Of a DNA stretch of 64,000 nucleotides, positions 34,375 through 44,823 are shown piece by piece. Below the pieces are notes generated by a model. It made no database searches. It was not told where the DNA came from and saw only the letters and a program-made list of their open reading frames with translations. Made by a program: the position numbers and the translations under genes. Positions within the stretch are counted from its first letter, which is position 1, and every line of letters starts with the position of its first letter. Source of the stretch: Sipunculus nudus (lineage: Eukaryota > Annelida > Sipuncula > Golfingiida > Sipunculidae); the NCBI GenBank assembly GCA_026874595.1, contig CM049322.1, positions 39,736,840-39,800,839 of the forward strand, written 5' to 3'.

Positions 34375-35043
34375 ATAATACATATAAATTTACTTTACAG
34401 AAGCTTGCTAGAATCTCCCACTCATTTGTTAAGTTACATATACAGACTTACTTACAGGAAATTAGTATATAGATGACAGGAGTCCAACCTATGATATTTT
34501 CATAGAATATGAAATAAATTCATAAAATATTAATTATTATTGACTTACAATGTTTTACAAATTCTTTGAATTGATTAAAGGCCAGCTAGGTAATATAGTG
34601 TAATTGAAGCCAGCCTAGAAGTATATTAGGATTCTGATCTGGGCTGGTCCAGTTTAAAATCAGTCCACCAAAGGATTGTTAACCTGACTGGCCCATATCA
34701 AAATTCTTATCTTGGCTGGCCCAGTTTAAAATCAGTCCAGACCAGATTTAAATCCTGAAGTCTTCACCAGAGGATTTTAATCTGGACTGGCCCAGATCAA
34801 AATTTTAATCTGGGCTTGCCCAGTTTAAAACTGGTCTGGCCCAGATTAGAATTTTGATCTGGGCCGGTCCAAATCAAAATTTTGATCTGGGCTGGCCAAG
34901 TTTTAAATTGGGCCAGATTCCAATCTGGGCCTCGACATATATATAATACATATAAATTTACTTTACAGAAGCTTGCTAGAATCTCCCACTCATTTATTAA
35001 GTTACATCTACAGACTTACATACAGGAAATTAGTATATAGATG
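34375..35043. repeat. 568-bp segment bounded by 101-bp direct repeats
   Basis: The block 34375-34475 recurs at 34943-35043 with a constant offset of 568 and only about three mismatches. Both copies begin ATAATACATATAAATTTAC and end AATTAGTATATAGATG. The DNA between them is not duplicated. It holds an array of ~20-bp words (ATTTTGATCTGGGCTGGCCC and relatives) in alternating orientation. The repeats do not start TG or end CA, so an LTR identity is not supported. A tandem duplication with later replacement, or an insertion with a long target duplication, would fit. Confidence 0.9.
34630..34930. repeat. Alternating-orientation palindrome array (GATCTGGGCTGGCCCAG)
   Basis: Eight or more copies of ATCTGGGCTGGCCCAG-like words alternate in orientation. 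They create dyads such as CAGATCAAAATTTTAATCTG and ATTTTGATC facing ATCAAAAT. The stretch should be able to extrude cruciforms or fold extensively as RNA. Confidence 0.8.
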
Positions 35044-35044
35044 T

Positions 35045-35370
35045 GAACATAGTCTCAGTTTCTGAGCGTCACTGTATCCCTGACTCTTACAGACCAATCT
35101 ACATTAAACAAACCTGGAGTCTTGCACTGGAATTAGTTTGATTGACACCAGGGCCAGGCTGCAGATTTCCAGATCCCCCGCCGTGAATCGTAAATGTACG
35201 TTGACCTTCCAGAGTTGATTTTGCATGCCCCCAAGGGTGTAATGAGAAACCGTCTCAGAATCTCGCAACTATATCACCGATCACTAGGGGATGGACAATC
35301 CATTTCGGATAATGTTCGACCTTGAGGCCTGAGCCGCATATTTTTATAGGATGTGTGGGGACTGCATAAA
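35045..35370. promoter_or_regulatory. Candidate regulatory island 13
   Basis: GC-balanced and complex, with no frame. It includes AATTAGTTTGATTGACACC (a TGATTGAC Pbx/Meis-type word), CCCCCGCCGTGAATCG and CACTAGGGGATGG. It directly follows the 101-bp repeat. Confidence 0.4.
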
Positions 35371-36059
35371 AACACTTTGCCATGATTTGTATGCTGTGAT
35401 TGACTTTGGTGATTAAATTTAATACCCAGGGTGGAGGTTATGTTGTCTCCCATGTTTGTCCTGTGTATCTGTGTTTCATCCCCACTTCCCTGTTCAGAAT
35501 GAACTTGATCAGGTCATATTGTGGGGAAATGATTGAAATTTTCATGATTGATCATCATCAACAAAAATTATAATGTAGTCTGTTAAAATATGTGGGATAG
35601 GATAAGAACGGCTTCCACTGATCAACATGGATGTGTCAGCGAAAAGGACTTAATTGAATAAGTAATATTTTGTAAGCATGTGTTATATGTAAACAGATGG
35701 TGTTTCCTGGAACTGTTACAAATTTTTAATTTGGAGTTTTACAACTGAGGCAGGTAGTCCTTTCCATCCCACAATTCCTAGCAGGAAAAGGTTGTTTTTT
35801 AATCAAATGGCTCTGGTAGAAGGATGTTAAACTAGGGCAGACACAAGACACCTTTGTCTTATTCTGAGATATATGGATGTGTTTCTGTCTCACAGTCATT
35901 GCTCCTTCCTTCTGGTTGTCCAGCAGGACACAAAATCATATCCATCAGGCCTAGGAAGTTTAAATTACACCTACAAAGATAAAATTCATTTGAAGTTGTC
36001 TCCCAGAAATATTTCATTTGTGGAAGTTTGATCAAAATTTGCCTTGCAATTCTTAGACA
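35371..36059. other. Non-coding filler with a possible family fragment
   Basis: GGACACAAAATCATATCCAT followed by CAGGCCTAGGAAG (about 35926-35960) resembles a core-unit piece of the 'AGCTCAGCTGA' family. A 91-codon minus frame (35859-36134) is not recognisable. Confidence 0.4.
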
Positions 36060-36540
36060 TGTCGACACATAATTTAGGATTTCTATAAAATCAGCCCAGT
36101 TTGGAACTGGAAGAACAGTGGTGTTAGGACACATATCAAAACCCCAGATAATGGATCAGAGGATGAAAGCATGGATTACCTTAAAGTCAGTCCCTGAAGT
36201 GCAGAGTGCCATCAACAAAGCGATCACATTAACCTTGTCAGACTGGGGAGAGATGTCATTGCTGGACGCCAGACGGAGCGTGACAGTCAAATTGGTGGAT
36301 GGTCAGGGCGCATTGTTTAATGAATGACAAGGGACCTGTGGGGCAGTCCTTAAGTGTGGTCAGTCCCCGTTGTGGATTCTGTTATCCCATTCCACAACTG
36401 GAGCCTCTCGTTGATTACCTATCTCAGAGAGGACACCTTGCTGTGCATGACAGGTGTGATGGTGGACCCCCATGCAAAGGCTCAGAGCTATGCCCTGCCT
36501 GCTTCTCAATTGTCAAACCTGTGACCTAACTTTTAGTTTA
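36060..36540. promoter_or_regulatory. Candidate regulatory island 14
   Basis: One of the more GC-rich stretches. Two overlapping plus-strand frames of 69 and 76 codons (36118-36327 and 36299-36529) cover it in different phases, with no recognisable product. I favour a non-coding element. An unrecognised exon pair is the alternative. Confidence 0.35.
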
Positions 36541-36655
36541 TAAGGGTACTTTTTGTATAGGATCATCCACAGATATGCTACTAATGATATAACCACTGTT
36601 TATTTATGTACAGTTCATTGTCAGATTGTTACAGTAGATTAACCAAAATAACCAT

Positions 36656-36955
36656 GTTCTTGCCAGAACCATTGGTGATCTTATCGATTCTTTTCAGACA
36701 CATCCACAACTGCACTGATTTTTGTCAGGGCCAATGATAATCTTGCAAGAGCCATTGATTCTTATCAGAATAACCCATAAGGGCATTAATTTTTGTCAGC
36801 GCCATTGACAATCTTATTGTTTCTTATCAGACATATAGATGCCCAAATGATAGGTTCTTGTCAGAACCATTGATAGTACCATTGATTCTTATCAGAATAA
36901 CATATAAAGACATTGATTTTTGTCATGGTCATTGATAATTATGCTTATCTTTTTG
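36656..36955. repeat. Degenerate minisatellite of CCATTGAT/TTCTTATCAGA words
   Basis: CCATTGATTCTTATCAGAAT occurs at about 36754 and again at about 36881, a higher-order offset of about 127 bp. Shorter CCATTGA and TTTTTGTCAG words lie in between. It is old and diverged. Each unit holds a GATA-type CTTATCAG word and an ATTGAT/ATTGTT word. Confidence 0.75.
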
Positions 36956-37236
36956 GCTCTATCTGTGTATTGACATATCACACATGCACTAGTAAGGAAG
37001 ATTACAGTCCCTAAGGAGGTTGGAGTATCATGGCACAGATGGTACCAGTGAAGCTTAATTGGATCCCGGGGTCCTGACTGACCATGAAGAAGCTTCAATT
37101 ATTGATAGACGTTGTAAGTTGTCTGCTGTCAGGGCTCAAGGGATGGTTGGATGTACTCTTGATTCAATAATACCCACCATACTTATAGCTCTGTTCATTA
37201 TTCTGATAATACCGTGGGCAGATCTGATAGAGATGG

Positions 37237-37480
37237 AGCTAAGTGGTGTAATGGTTAGGGCACTGGGCTTCTGACCTGCAAGATTGTTGTGTTATATCTG
37301 ATTTTACTAGGTCCCCTGACTGAGAATCCTGGCCAAAGTCTTTACCACAAGGGTGCGCCCTCTCCACTCAGGCTTGAGTGAATTGGTATTGGTCATGTGT
37401 GGCAGGGAAATGGTGAACTAATAACCCTCCAGCATCCAGTATGGCAGATTGGGTTGTATGCTCCTCAGGGGGTTGAGAAA
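37237..37480 (+). mobile_element. tRNA-derived SINE
   Basis: It has a perfect A-box match TGGTGTAATGG (37244-37254) inside AAGTGGTGTAATGGTTAGGG. A decayed B-box region lies near 37290. The body ends in CTCCTCAGGGGGTTGAGAAA with a short A-rich tail. This body differs from the SINE at 41211. It matters for the origin of the 18-bp minisatellite 1.7 kb downstream. Confidence 0.6.
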
Positions 37481-37708
37481 AGCTAAAAGGATGTATATAG
37501 ATCTACCTTGAAAGCAAATTATAAAGTTGGATGAGATTAATATTACATCATAAACAATACCTTTACCTGTACCTTTATACATTATTGTACAAGACAAATT
37601 GCTCAAGTGTTTTCATATTTAGTAAAGATTCATACTTAGAGTACCTAGATTAACAGAAACAGTATTGACAAAAATGAATTGTCTTGAAGTCAGTTCTTTA
37701 TAATTGTA

Positions 37709-38592
37709 TACGCCAAAACGAAGTTTTGCGGATACTATGTTTTTGACCGGGTTCCGCTGCCGCCGCGTTCGTTTCCGGAGAACTCCTCTTAGACTACTGG
37801 ACGGAATTTTCCTAAACTTACACAAATTATCGGGTCACATGTGAACTGGTGCCTAACCAAGTGACCTTGACCTCTGACCTTTCCTCTCTGCCCAGCTTCC
37901 GTTTGTGCGTCTGTTTCCACACATAAACCCACATATCACATTTACTCAAATGTAGCCCTGGGATAGCTTTATAACATATACAAAAAAAGGTGGCGCCACC
38001 TGCAACCATGTTTGCACAGTGTCCATCTGTTCATCTGCCTTGGGTTAAAATCTCTCATATCTCTGCAGTGGTTTGACCAAATTACCTGAAATTCGGCATA
38101 CGTATACATCCCGCATAGCTTTCTCGATTTTATGACAGGTGGCGCCACCTACATTCACGTTCACGCTGCAGACATTAATGCTTATATCTCCGGACTCGTT
38201 TGACCAATCAGGAAAAAAAATTTACACAAATGTAGCCCTTGGATATCTTTATAACATACACAAAAATGGTGGCGCCACCTGCAGCCATTTTTACACAGCG
38301 TCCATCTGTTTGTCTGCTGTTGGATAAAATCACTCATATCTCTGCAGTGGTTTGACTTTTCCACATGAAATTTTGCATGTGTATACATCTTGGATAGTTT
38401 CTCGTTCAAATAAGAGGTGGCACCACCTACAATCATGTTTATGTGGCAGAGATCCATTCTAATATGTAACACATGTAACTCTGTTTCCCCTTGCCCCTCA
38501 ATCCATGCCTCACTTCACCCGTCCTTCTTTGATTTTGGCAGATTCACGTAGTCGCTTGTCGACTACCTGTATTCTAGTTCTTTCAAGGTCTT
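37709..38592 (+). mobile_element. HINE-like element, copy 2 (complete)
   Basis: This is the fullest copy. A 5' hairpin pairs GTATACGCCAAAAC with GTTTTGCGGATAC around GAA (about 37709-37738). Then come CCGCTGCCGCCGCGTTCG and ATCGGGTCACATGTGAACTGG. Two degenerate ~270-bp core units follow, each with GGTGGCGCCACC palindromes (37989-38000, 38138-38149, 38268-38279). The 3' end is the 7-bp hairpin GTAGTCGCTTGTCGACTAC, then 7 nt, then CTAGT. A hairpin shortly before CTRRT is the Helitron 3' signature. Non-autonomous Helentron derivatives with tandem cores (HINEs) are known in bivalves. There is no Rep/helicase frame. Confidence 0.75.
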
Positions 38593-38819
38593 CAAGCTGC
38601 ATTTTAAGGATCACATCTATATAAATGTTACAGAAAGAATATTTTGGATGAAGACATTGCCTCAAAGACCAAATATGGGAAATCTCTTCAGAGATTCAAT
38701 CTAATGACAAAAAAGTTTATGACATTTGGATTATTCCTGGCCCATTGCCTATTTAACCTGAAATGAAGAAGGATAAAAAGGCTGAATGATACCATTTGCA
38801 TATCATTCTTACCATATAG

Positions 38820-38960
38820 TTACCAGGTATGTTAAATACCAGTTTTTGAGGTCTTGAGACCGGTCTTGGCCTCGAGGCTAGGGTCCACTGGCCTTGGACT
38901 TGGCCTTGGCCTCAGAAGGCAATGACTCAGACTCAGCCTTCCAACCAGCCTTTCTTATGT
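38820..38960. repeat. Cluster of short palindromes (GGTCTTGAGACC / CCTCGAGG)
   Basis: GGTCTTGAGACCGGTCTTGG is followed by CCTCGAGGCTAGGG, CTTGGACTTGG and CCTTGGCCTCAG. These are nested inverted words typical of a short foldback element. It lies immediately left of the large minisatellite. Confidence 0.55.
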
Positions 38961-38994
38961 TTCGTTTATCATGTTTCATCTCTTTGTTTAGAAG

Positions 38995-41210
38995 ATATCC
39001 CAGGTGGTGTATAGGGCATCAGTGGTGTAAAGGGCATCAGTGGTGTATAGGGCATCAGTGGTGTATAGGGCATCAGTGGTGTATAGGGCATCAGTGGTGT
39101 ATAGGGCATCAGCAGTGTAAAGGGCATCAGTAGTGTATAGGGCATCAGTGGTGTATAGGGCATCAGTGGTGTATAGGGCATCAGAGGTGTAAAACGCATC
39201 AATGGTGTATAGGGCATCAGTGGTGTATAGGGCATCAGTGGTGTATAGGGCATCAGTGGTGTATACGGCATCAGAAGTGTAAAGGGTATCAGCGGTGTAT
39301 AGCGCATCTGTGGTGTATAGGGCATCAGTGGTGTATAGGGCATCAGTGGTGTATAGGGCATCAGATGTGTATAGGGCATCAGCGGTGAATAGGGCATCAG
39401 CGGTGTAAAGGGCATCAGTAGTGTAAAGGGCATCAGTGGTGTATAGGGCATCAGTGGTGTATAGGGCATCAGAGGTTTTAAGGGCATCAGAAGTGTAAAG
39501 GGCATCAGTGGTGTATAGGACATCAGTGGTGTAAAGGGCATCAGTGGTGTATAGGGCATCAGTGGTGTATAGGGCATCAGTGGTGTATAGGGCATCAGTA
39601 GTGTAAAGGGCATCAGTGGTGTATAGGGCGTCAGTGGTGTATAGGGCATCAGAGGTGTAAAGGGCATCAATGGTGTATAGGGCATCAGTGGTGTATAGGG
39701 CATCAGTGGTGTATAAGGCATCAGTGGTGTATAGGGCATCAGTGGTGTATACAGCATCAGTGGTGTATACAGCATCAGTGGTGTATAGGGCATCAGCGGT
39801 GTAAAGGGCATCAGTGGTGTATAGGGCATCAGTGGTGTAAAGGGCATCAGTGGAGAATAGGGCATCAGTGGTATATAGGGCATCAGTGGTGTATAGGGCA
39901 TCAGTGGTGTATAGGGCATCAGTGGTGTAAAGGGCATCAGTGGTGTATAGGGCATCAGTGGTGTATAGGGCATCAGTGGTGTATAGGGCATCAGTGGTGT
40001 ATAGGGCATCAGCAGTGTAAAGGGCATTAGTAGTGTATAGGGCATCAGTGGTGTATAGGGCATCAGTGGTGTCTAGGGCATCAGAGGTGTAAAACGCATC
40101 AATGGTGTATAGGGCATCAGTGGTGTATAGGGCATCAGTGGTGTATAGGGCATCAGTGGTGTATACGGCATCAGTGGTGTATACGGCATCAGAAGTGTAA
40201 AGGGTATCAGCGGTGTATAGCGCATCTGTGGTGTATAGGGCATCAGTGGTGTATAGGGCATCAGTGGTGTATAGGGCATCAGATGTGTATAGGGCATCAG
40301 TGGTGTATAGGGCATCAGCGGTGTATAGGGCATCAGCATTGTAAAGTGCATCAGTAGTGTAAAGGGCATCAGTGGTGTATAGGGCATCAGTGGTGTATAG
40401 GGCATCAGAGGTTTAAAGGGCATCAGCGGTGTAAAGGGCATCAGTGGTGTATAGGACATCAGTGGTGTAAAGGGCATCAGTGGTGTATAGGGCATCAGTG
40501 GTGTATACGGCATCAGTGGTGTATACAGCATCAGTGGTGTATAGGGCATCAGAAGTGTAAAGGGCATCAGTGGTGTATAGGGCAACTGTGGTGCATAGGG
40601 CATCAGTGGTGTAAAGGGCATCAGTGGTGTACAGGGCATCAGTGGTGTACAGGGCATCAGTGGTGTACAGGGCATCAGTGGTGTACAGGGCATCAGTGGT
40701 GTACAGGGCATCAGTGGTGTACAGGGCATCAGTGGTGTACAGGGCATCAGTGGTGTATAGGACATCAGTGGTGTAAAGGGCATCAGTGGTGTATAGGACA
40801 TCAGTGGTGTAAAGGGCATCAGTGGTGTATAGGGCATCAGTGGTGTATACGGCATCAGTGGTGTATACAGCATCAGTGGTGTATAGGGCATCAGAAGTGT
40901 AAAGGGCATCAGTGGTGTATAGGGCATCAGTGGTGCATAGGGCATCAGTGGTGTAAAGGGCATCAGTGGTGTACAGGGCATCAGTGGTGTACAGGGCATC
41001 AGTGGTGTACAGGGCATCAGTGGTGTACAGGGCATCAGTGGTGTACAGGGCATCAGTGGTGTACAGGGCATCAGTGGTGTAAAGGGCATCAGTGGTGTAT
41101 AGGGCATCAGTGGTGTATAGCTAGGGCACCAGTGGTGTAAAGGGCATCAGTGGTGTATAGCTAGGGCATCAGTGGTGTAAAGGGCATCAGTGGTGTATAG
41201 CTAGGGCATC
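38995..41210. repeat. 18-bp minisatellite (AGTGGTGTATAGGGCATC)n, about 120 units
   Basis: About 2.2 kb of 18-bp units with few variants (TATA to TAAA, TACA or TACG; CAGTGG to CAGCGG or CAGAAG). Higher-order structure is visible. The variant string beginning TCAGAGGTGTAAAACGCATC at 39181 recurs at 40081, exactly 900 bp or 50 units later. A second string recurs 342 bp (19 units) later (40591 and 40933). The last three units (41098-41210) form a 40-bp period with an extra CTAG. The period is a multiple of three, so a minus-strand (MPYTPL)n frame stays open for 344 and 364 codons, split by one TAG at 40073. I see no signal peptide, flanking exon or start context, so I treat the frame as a by-product. 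Confidence 0.97.
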
Positions 41211-41450
41211 AGTGGTGTAGTGATTTGTGTGTTGGACTGCTTAGCCTGTGATCCAGGTTCGATTCCAGGTGCAACTGGTGTCTTAACTGGTGATTCAGGA
41301 TTTGATGTTCTGTGCTGTTGCCAGCAGTATTGGCCAAGACTGGATGCAGGGGAGGTTAAACCTACACACAGCGTGGGCTCGGCTGGAAATAAGTTGTGCA
41401 ACCATACTGGGTTGCCGACTTTCGTCGACTATCAAAGCCTTTAACTTTTA
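41211..41450 (+). mobile_element. tRNA-derived SINE abutting the minisatellite
   Basis: Its tRNA-like head has A box TGGTGTAGTGA (41213-41223) and a perfect B box GGTTCGATTCC (41256-41266), 43 bp apart start to start. The body contains GGGGAGGTTAAACCTACACA and GTTGCCGACTTTCGTCGAC. It ends near TTAACTTTTAAACTTTACCC. The preceding minisatellite runs without a gap into the head (CATCAGTGGTGTAG). A tRNA gene is ruled out because acceptor-stem pairing is lost. Open 66- and 74-codon frames across it are shadows. Confidence 0.75.
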
Positions 41451-41638
41451 AACTTTACCCTGAAGATCCAGTAAAGGCTAATATATAACACAGCCCTTTG
41501 GTATACATGCAGACACAAGTGGAATAGCTATGATTAGTCACACACAGATGGAACATGCATAACAGTATATCAAATAGGTGGAATGGAGATAGTCAATCCA
41601 TGTGGCAGGATAGTTTTGCTTTGAAACCGTTGTACTAA

Positions 41639-42107
41639 AGGTGTCCATCCACCCACCTTTCAAAAAAGAATTTATGTGATTTCTGGCTTCCTCTGTGTAT
41701 ATATAAATGATCTAAGGGTAACTCTGGTTGTGAAAAGTTCTTATAAGGCCTTTGTGAAGGATGTATGAACTTATTTATCAAAAGCATTTTGGGTAACAAG
41801 GCAGTGTTGACAAATGGGAAAAACATGTAACCTGAAGTTGTAGGTTGCATATATGCATAGGAAGGAAGGTCACTTGTTGCAAAACGCCATATGCAAAGCT
41901 GCAGGTTTATCTGACCTGCTGCAAGATGCACTTGTTGAATATGTTTTGAATATTTTGGCAGGCCCGGCCCACATATTAAAAACATATTGATATAATCAAA
42001 ACAAGCAGACTGCCTGCTGTGATATCCAAGTTTTCTGGTCTATTTTTATATAAGCTCCAAGGAATTACCTTTTAATTTATAAAGGTTGGATAGGTGATTG
42101 GGCTCAT
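41639..42107. mobile_element. MITE copy 2 (partner of 25829-26234)
   Basis: It is flanked by CTAA at the left (41635-41638, one change from TTAA) and TTAA at the right (42108-42111). The termini AGGTGTCCATCCACCCACC and TAGGTGATTGGGCTCA correspond to those of copy 1. It is about 60 bp longer in the middle (around GGTTGCATATATGCATAGG), so copy 1 has an internal deletion. The 116-codon minus frame does not align in frame with that of copy 1. Confidence 0.8.
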
Positions 42108-42239
42108 TTAAAGCAAATGAACTTATAGCACTGATATAATACACATATAAAAGCAAATGTTTATGTGCCTTTAATAGTGACATATCATTCTTATCTTATG
42201 GGGACTAGTACCAGTAGTTCTTAATTCTCATTCATTAGG

Positions 42240-42649
42240 CAGCACCACCTGTATCCAAACCAAAAGAGGTATACGCTCATCCAGCAGCTACAGGTTGCTG
42301 CGGTCAAGACCTCAGCCCTGTGCGCTCCTTAAGCATGTTCTCTGAGTCAACAGTTGCAGTGCCACACCAAGCCAAGCAGGGAGCCGCAAAGACCACCATC
42401 GTCCATCCCGAGCCGGTGACCTTTTAGAAAGCTACAGCATCCACAGCCACAAAGCCAGAAGCAACCCACATTCCCTCTACCGAACCAAGCCATGCCATTC
42501 GAGAGCCGAACTCGGTCTTGTGAACGACACTGTTTTAAGACCCATAGCCCTTGTACTTGCGGTTTTGGCCATTTAGACCGTATTAACCGGGTTTCCCAGT
42601 TATGCAAGTTTAAGCAAGTTTTTTTCTTCATCAGCAACCACCTGTATCC
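42240..42649. other. GC-rich island flanked by 17-bp direct repeats
   Basis: The word CAGCACCACCTGTATCC (42240-42256) recurs as CAGCAACCACCTGTATCC (42632-42649). It encloses about 375 bp with markedly higher GC than its flanks. A 133-codon minus frame (42347-42748) and a 74-codon plus frame are open. A second plus-strand phase reads rich in A, T, P and K but is broken by stops. Neither product is recognised. An inserted fragment (retrocopy or transposon piece) with a target duplication is my best reading; a decayed exon is possible. Confidence 0.45.
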
Positions 42650-42826
42650 TGAGAAAAAGATTTTGCACGACTGTACATATACAAGAGATATTGATAACAT
42701 TAATGTGCAAGGATGAAGTTCACATGCACTTTTAATTGAATTTTCCAATATTGGTATTTTTCAATTTGACAAAGAGGCAAGAAGTATTTCAATGTTGTTG
42801 ACAAGTAAGATGTAAACATATTAAAT

Positions 42827-42849
42827 ACTCTGTAAATCCTTTACAGAGT
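42827..42849. other. Perfect 10-bp hairpin
   Basis: ACTCTGTAAA (42827-42836) and TTTACAGAGT (42840-42849) pair perfectly around TCC. It sits alone in AT-rich DNA. Confidence 0.85.
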
Positions 42850-43019
42850 GAATTTGAATGTATTTCTTATTGGAGAGAATGGTGATATTTTTCTCTTTAA
42901 ATTTGGCATCAAATACTTCATTCCAACATCCAAATCAGTCGCAGAGTGATTGGCTGGTAAATTGCACATTATACGAACCACCTCAAACCAGTTGTCTGGC
43001 ATTTTTTATTGATTAAACA

Positions 43020-43260
43020 TTGAGCCAAGTGACAGTGAGTTAGAGCTATCATATGAAGCCATTAGTGTGGCATTGGTCTATGTGAAACTGAGGATTGAAA
43101 TAAAAGCCAGCTCTTTATAATTTCATTAAACCCAATCCTTTTACAGGTATGATCCACTGTCAGAGGACATTATATTGAATTTAACCTAAACGACCCCCAC
43201 GCAATCTCAGAGCCTACACGACCCTGGCTAATTTGATTAAAAAGAGGCATGAAATGGAAA
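43020..43260. promoter_or_regulatory. Candidate regulatory island 15
   Basis: A moderately complex stretch with no frame, containing CGACCCCCACGCAATCTCAG and GGCTAATTTGATTAAAAAG. Weak candidate. Confidence 0.3.
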
Positions 43261-44179
43261 TTTTATTGTGCTGATATTTTTTTTAACTGCTACACTTACC
43301 CTGCATCACCTCTATAGCGACAAAGTGCTGTTAACTTCTAATATAACACATTTTTCACCGGATCTCCTTACAAACATAAAATAGGTGTTTTAGCTAGATC
43401 AGAATTTTTTGTTTAACAACATTTTGAAGGTGAGCTCAGGATTTGGCTGTGAAATGTGGTTTATTCTTGTCTACTGTATAATGCTGAAATCTCAATAAAA
43501 CATCACAAATCCATTCAAGTATCGATCCAAAAAATTATGACTTTAAACAAATACTTACAATATGATTATTTCTACTAATTTGGATAATTATACCACCAGT
43601 AATGCCTGTCTTTTTAGTCACTTGGTGAAAATACAAACAAACATTAATTTAGGCAAAACATTTAATCTTGCATATCTTTGCAATGTGTCTTTGTTTTCAC
43701 TTTAGAAACAAGAAATGAGTTCATTCTTGATTTACTGCAATGTCCATAATTGCGTATTGATTTCTTTTCTAATCTGTGAAATAAGTAGATAAGTTATGTT
43801 ATCCACAGTTGCATAGAAAAGTTTAAGAAATAACATCCTCTCATAAAGCTTAATTTGTACCTATAAAAAGTAAGTCCATTTAATCACTGACAAAAGACTG
43901 TAGTCTTAAAATGAATGCATGTGTATGACAAAATAATTAATACCTACCACATCTTCAGCTGGCTCATAGATAAAAAAAAGTAAATTTAATCAGCAGTTCA
44001 GGAAAAACAATGCCAGTTTAGATTGAAAAAAAAATAATCAAGTAAATGAATAGAAAATTACTTCAAGATGAAATATCATTGTAATATGGAAATTAAATTC
44101 TTAATAGCTCTACAGTGCTCAGAAAAAAAAATACAGACTTCTGATAAATGCAATTGCAGGTGTTTAGGAGGAGATTTAT
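43261..44179. other. AT-rich non-coding filler
   Basis: Nothing recognisable. Confidence 0.6.
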
Positions 44180-44620
44180 ATGAAAAATAAGCAGACGAGG
44201 CCAGACGAAGTCAAGCAGCGCAAATTGTGCAAGCTCAGCAAATGTAAGTCACACTTGGGTGTCTGGAATATCTATATCGTTCAGAACCTGACAGGGAAAC
44301 CAAAGTATCCCAGGGGGCTCAGCACAAGATCTCAGCAGACTTGAGGACGGATTCTCCCGGACCCAGGCAGGTGTGACAGGAATCCCTGCGAGACTTAGAA
44401 TCAATTAGCATGCCTTGTGCACCGTCTGTGTCTCGTGGATGCATTGTGTCCAGAGGCCTCTATCCGTCTACTGTGATTAAATCATTTTGTCCCAACAATG
44501 TCTTACAGGACTCTCTTCCAAGGTCTCCCTGGTGAGTGTCATAAAAGGGTACAGATTTCTCTGCATAACAATTCCGCCGTGTCAGGTATTACATCATTTT
44601 ACCCAGAATCCTAATGCTTG
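44180..44620. promoter_or_regulatory. Candidate regulatory island 16 (parent of a local duplication)
   Basis: A strong GC and complexity rise without a lasting frame. The part 44229-44341 has a diverged collinear partner at 45017-45129. A GTAAGT donor-like word (44244-44249) follows a short open segment, but all three phases of the possible exon hit stops or give nothing recognisable. I prefer a regulatory element. Confidence 0.45.
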
Positions 44621-44823
44621 CATGTTGAGCATGTAATATTTTTTTTGCCTATAGTGACTGTCTATCTGATTAGCTACAGCAATTAACCACTGTCCATCAT
44701 CTATCTCTTTGTTCATGCAGTCATCTGGACATCAGTTAATATGACATGGTACAATTGTTAGAACTACAGATTTGCAAATTTTCATGCAGATGAAGATGTC
44801 TATAAACATAATCTTCTACTAGA

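Noticed and set aside
34375-35043. LTR retrotransposon or TRIM with 101-bp LTRs
   Set aside because: The repeats lack TG...CA ends, and no primer-binding or polypurine tract was seen.
38995-41210. CRISPR array
   Set aside because: There are no unique spacers between repeats, and the sequence is animal nuclear DNA.
41211-41285. tRNA gene
   Set aside because: A and B boxes are good, but the acceptor arms do not pair and a SINE body follows.
25839-41985. Homologous minus-strand frames in the two MITEs sharing MLLINKF
   Set aside because: The nucleotide homology continues, but the reading frames slip apart after the shared word, so there is no conserved protein.
44160-44249. Short exon with an AG acceptor and GTAAGT donor
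   Set aside because: The longer version hits stops in all phases and the 49-nt version gives nothing recognisable. The diverged copy at 45017 lacks the donor.
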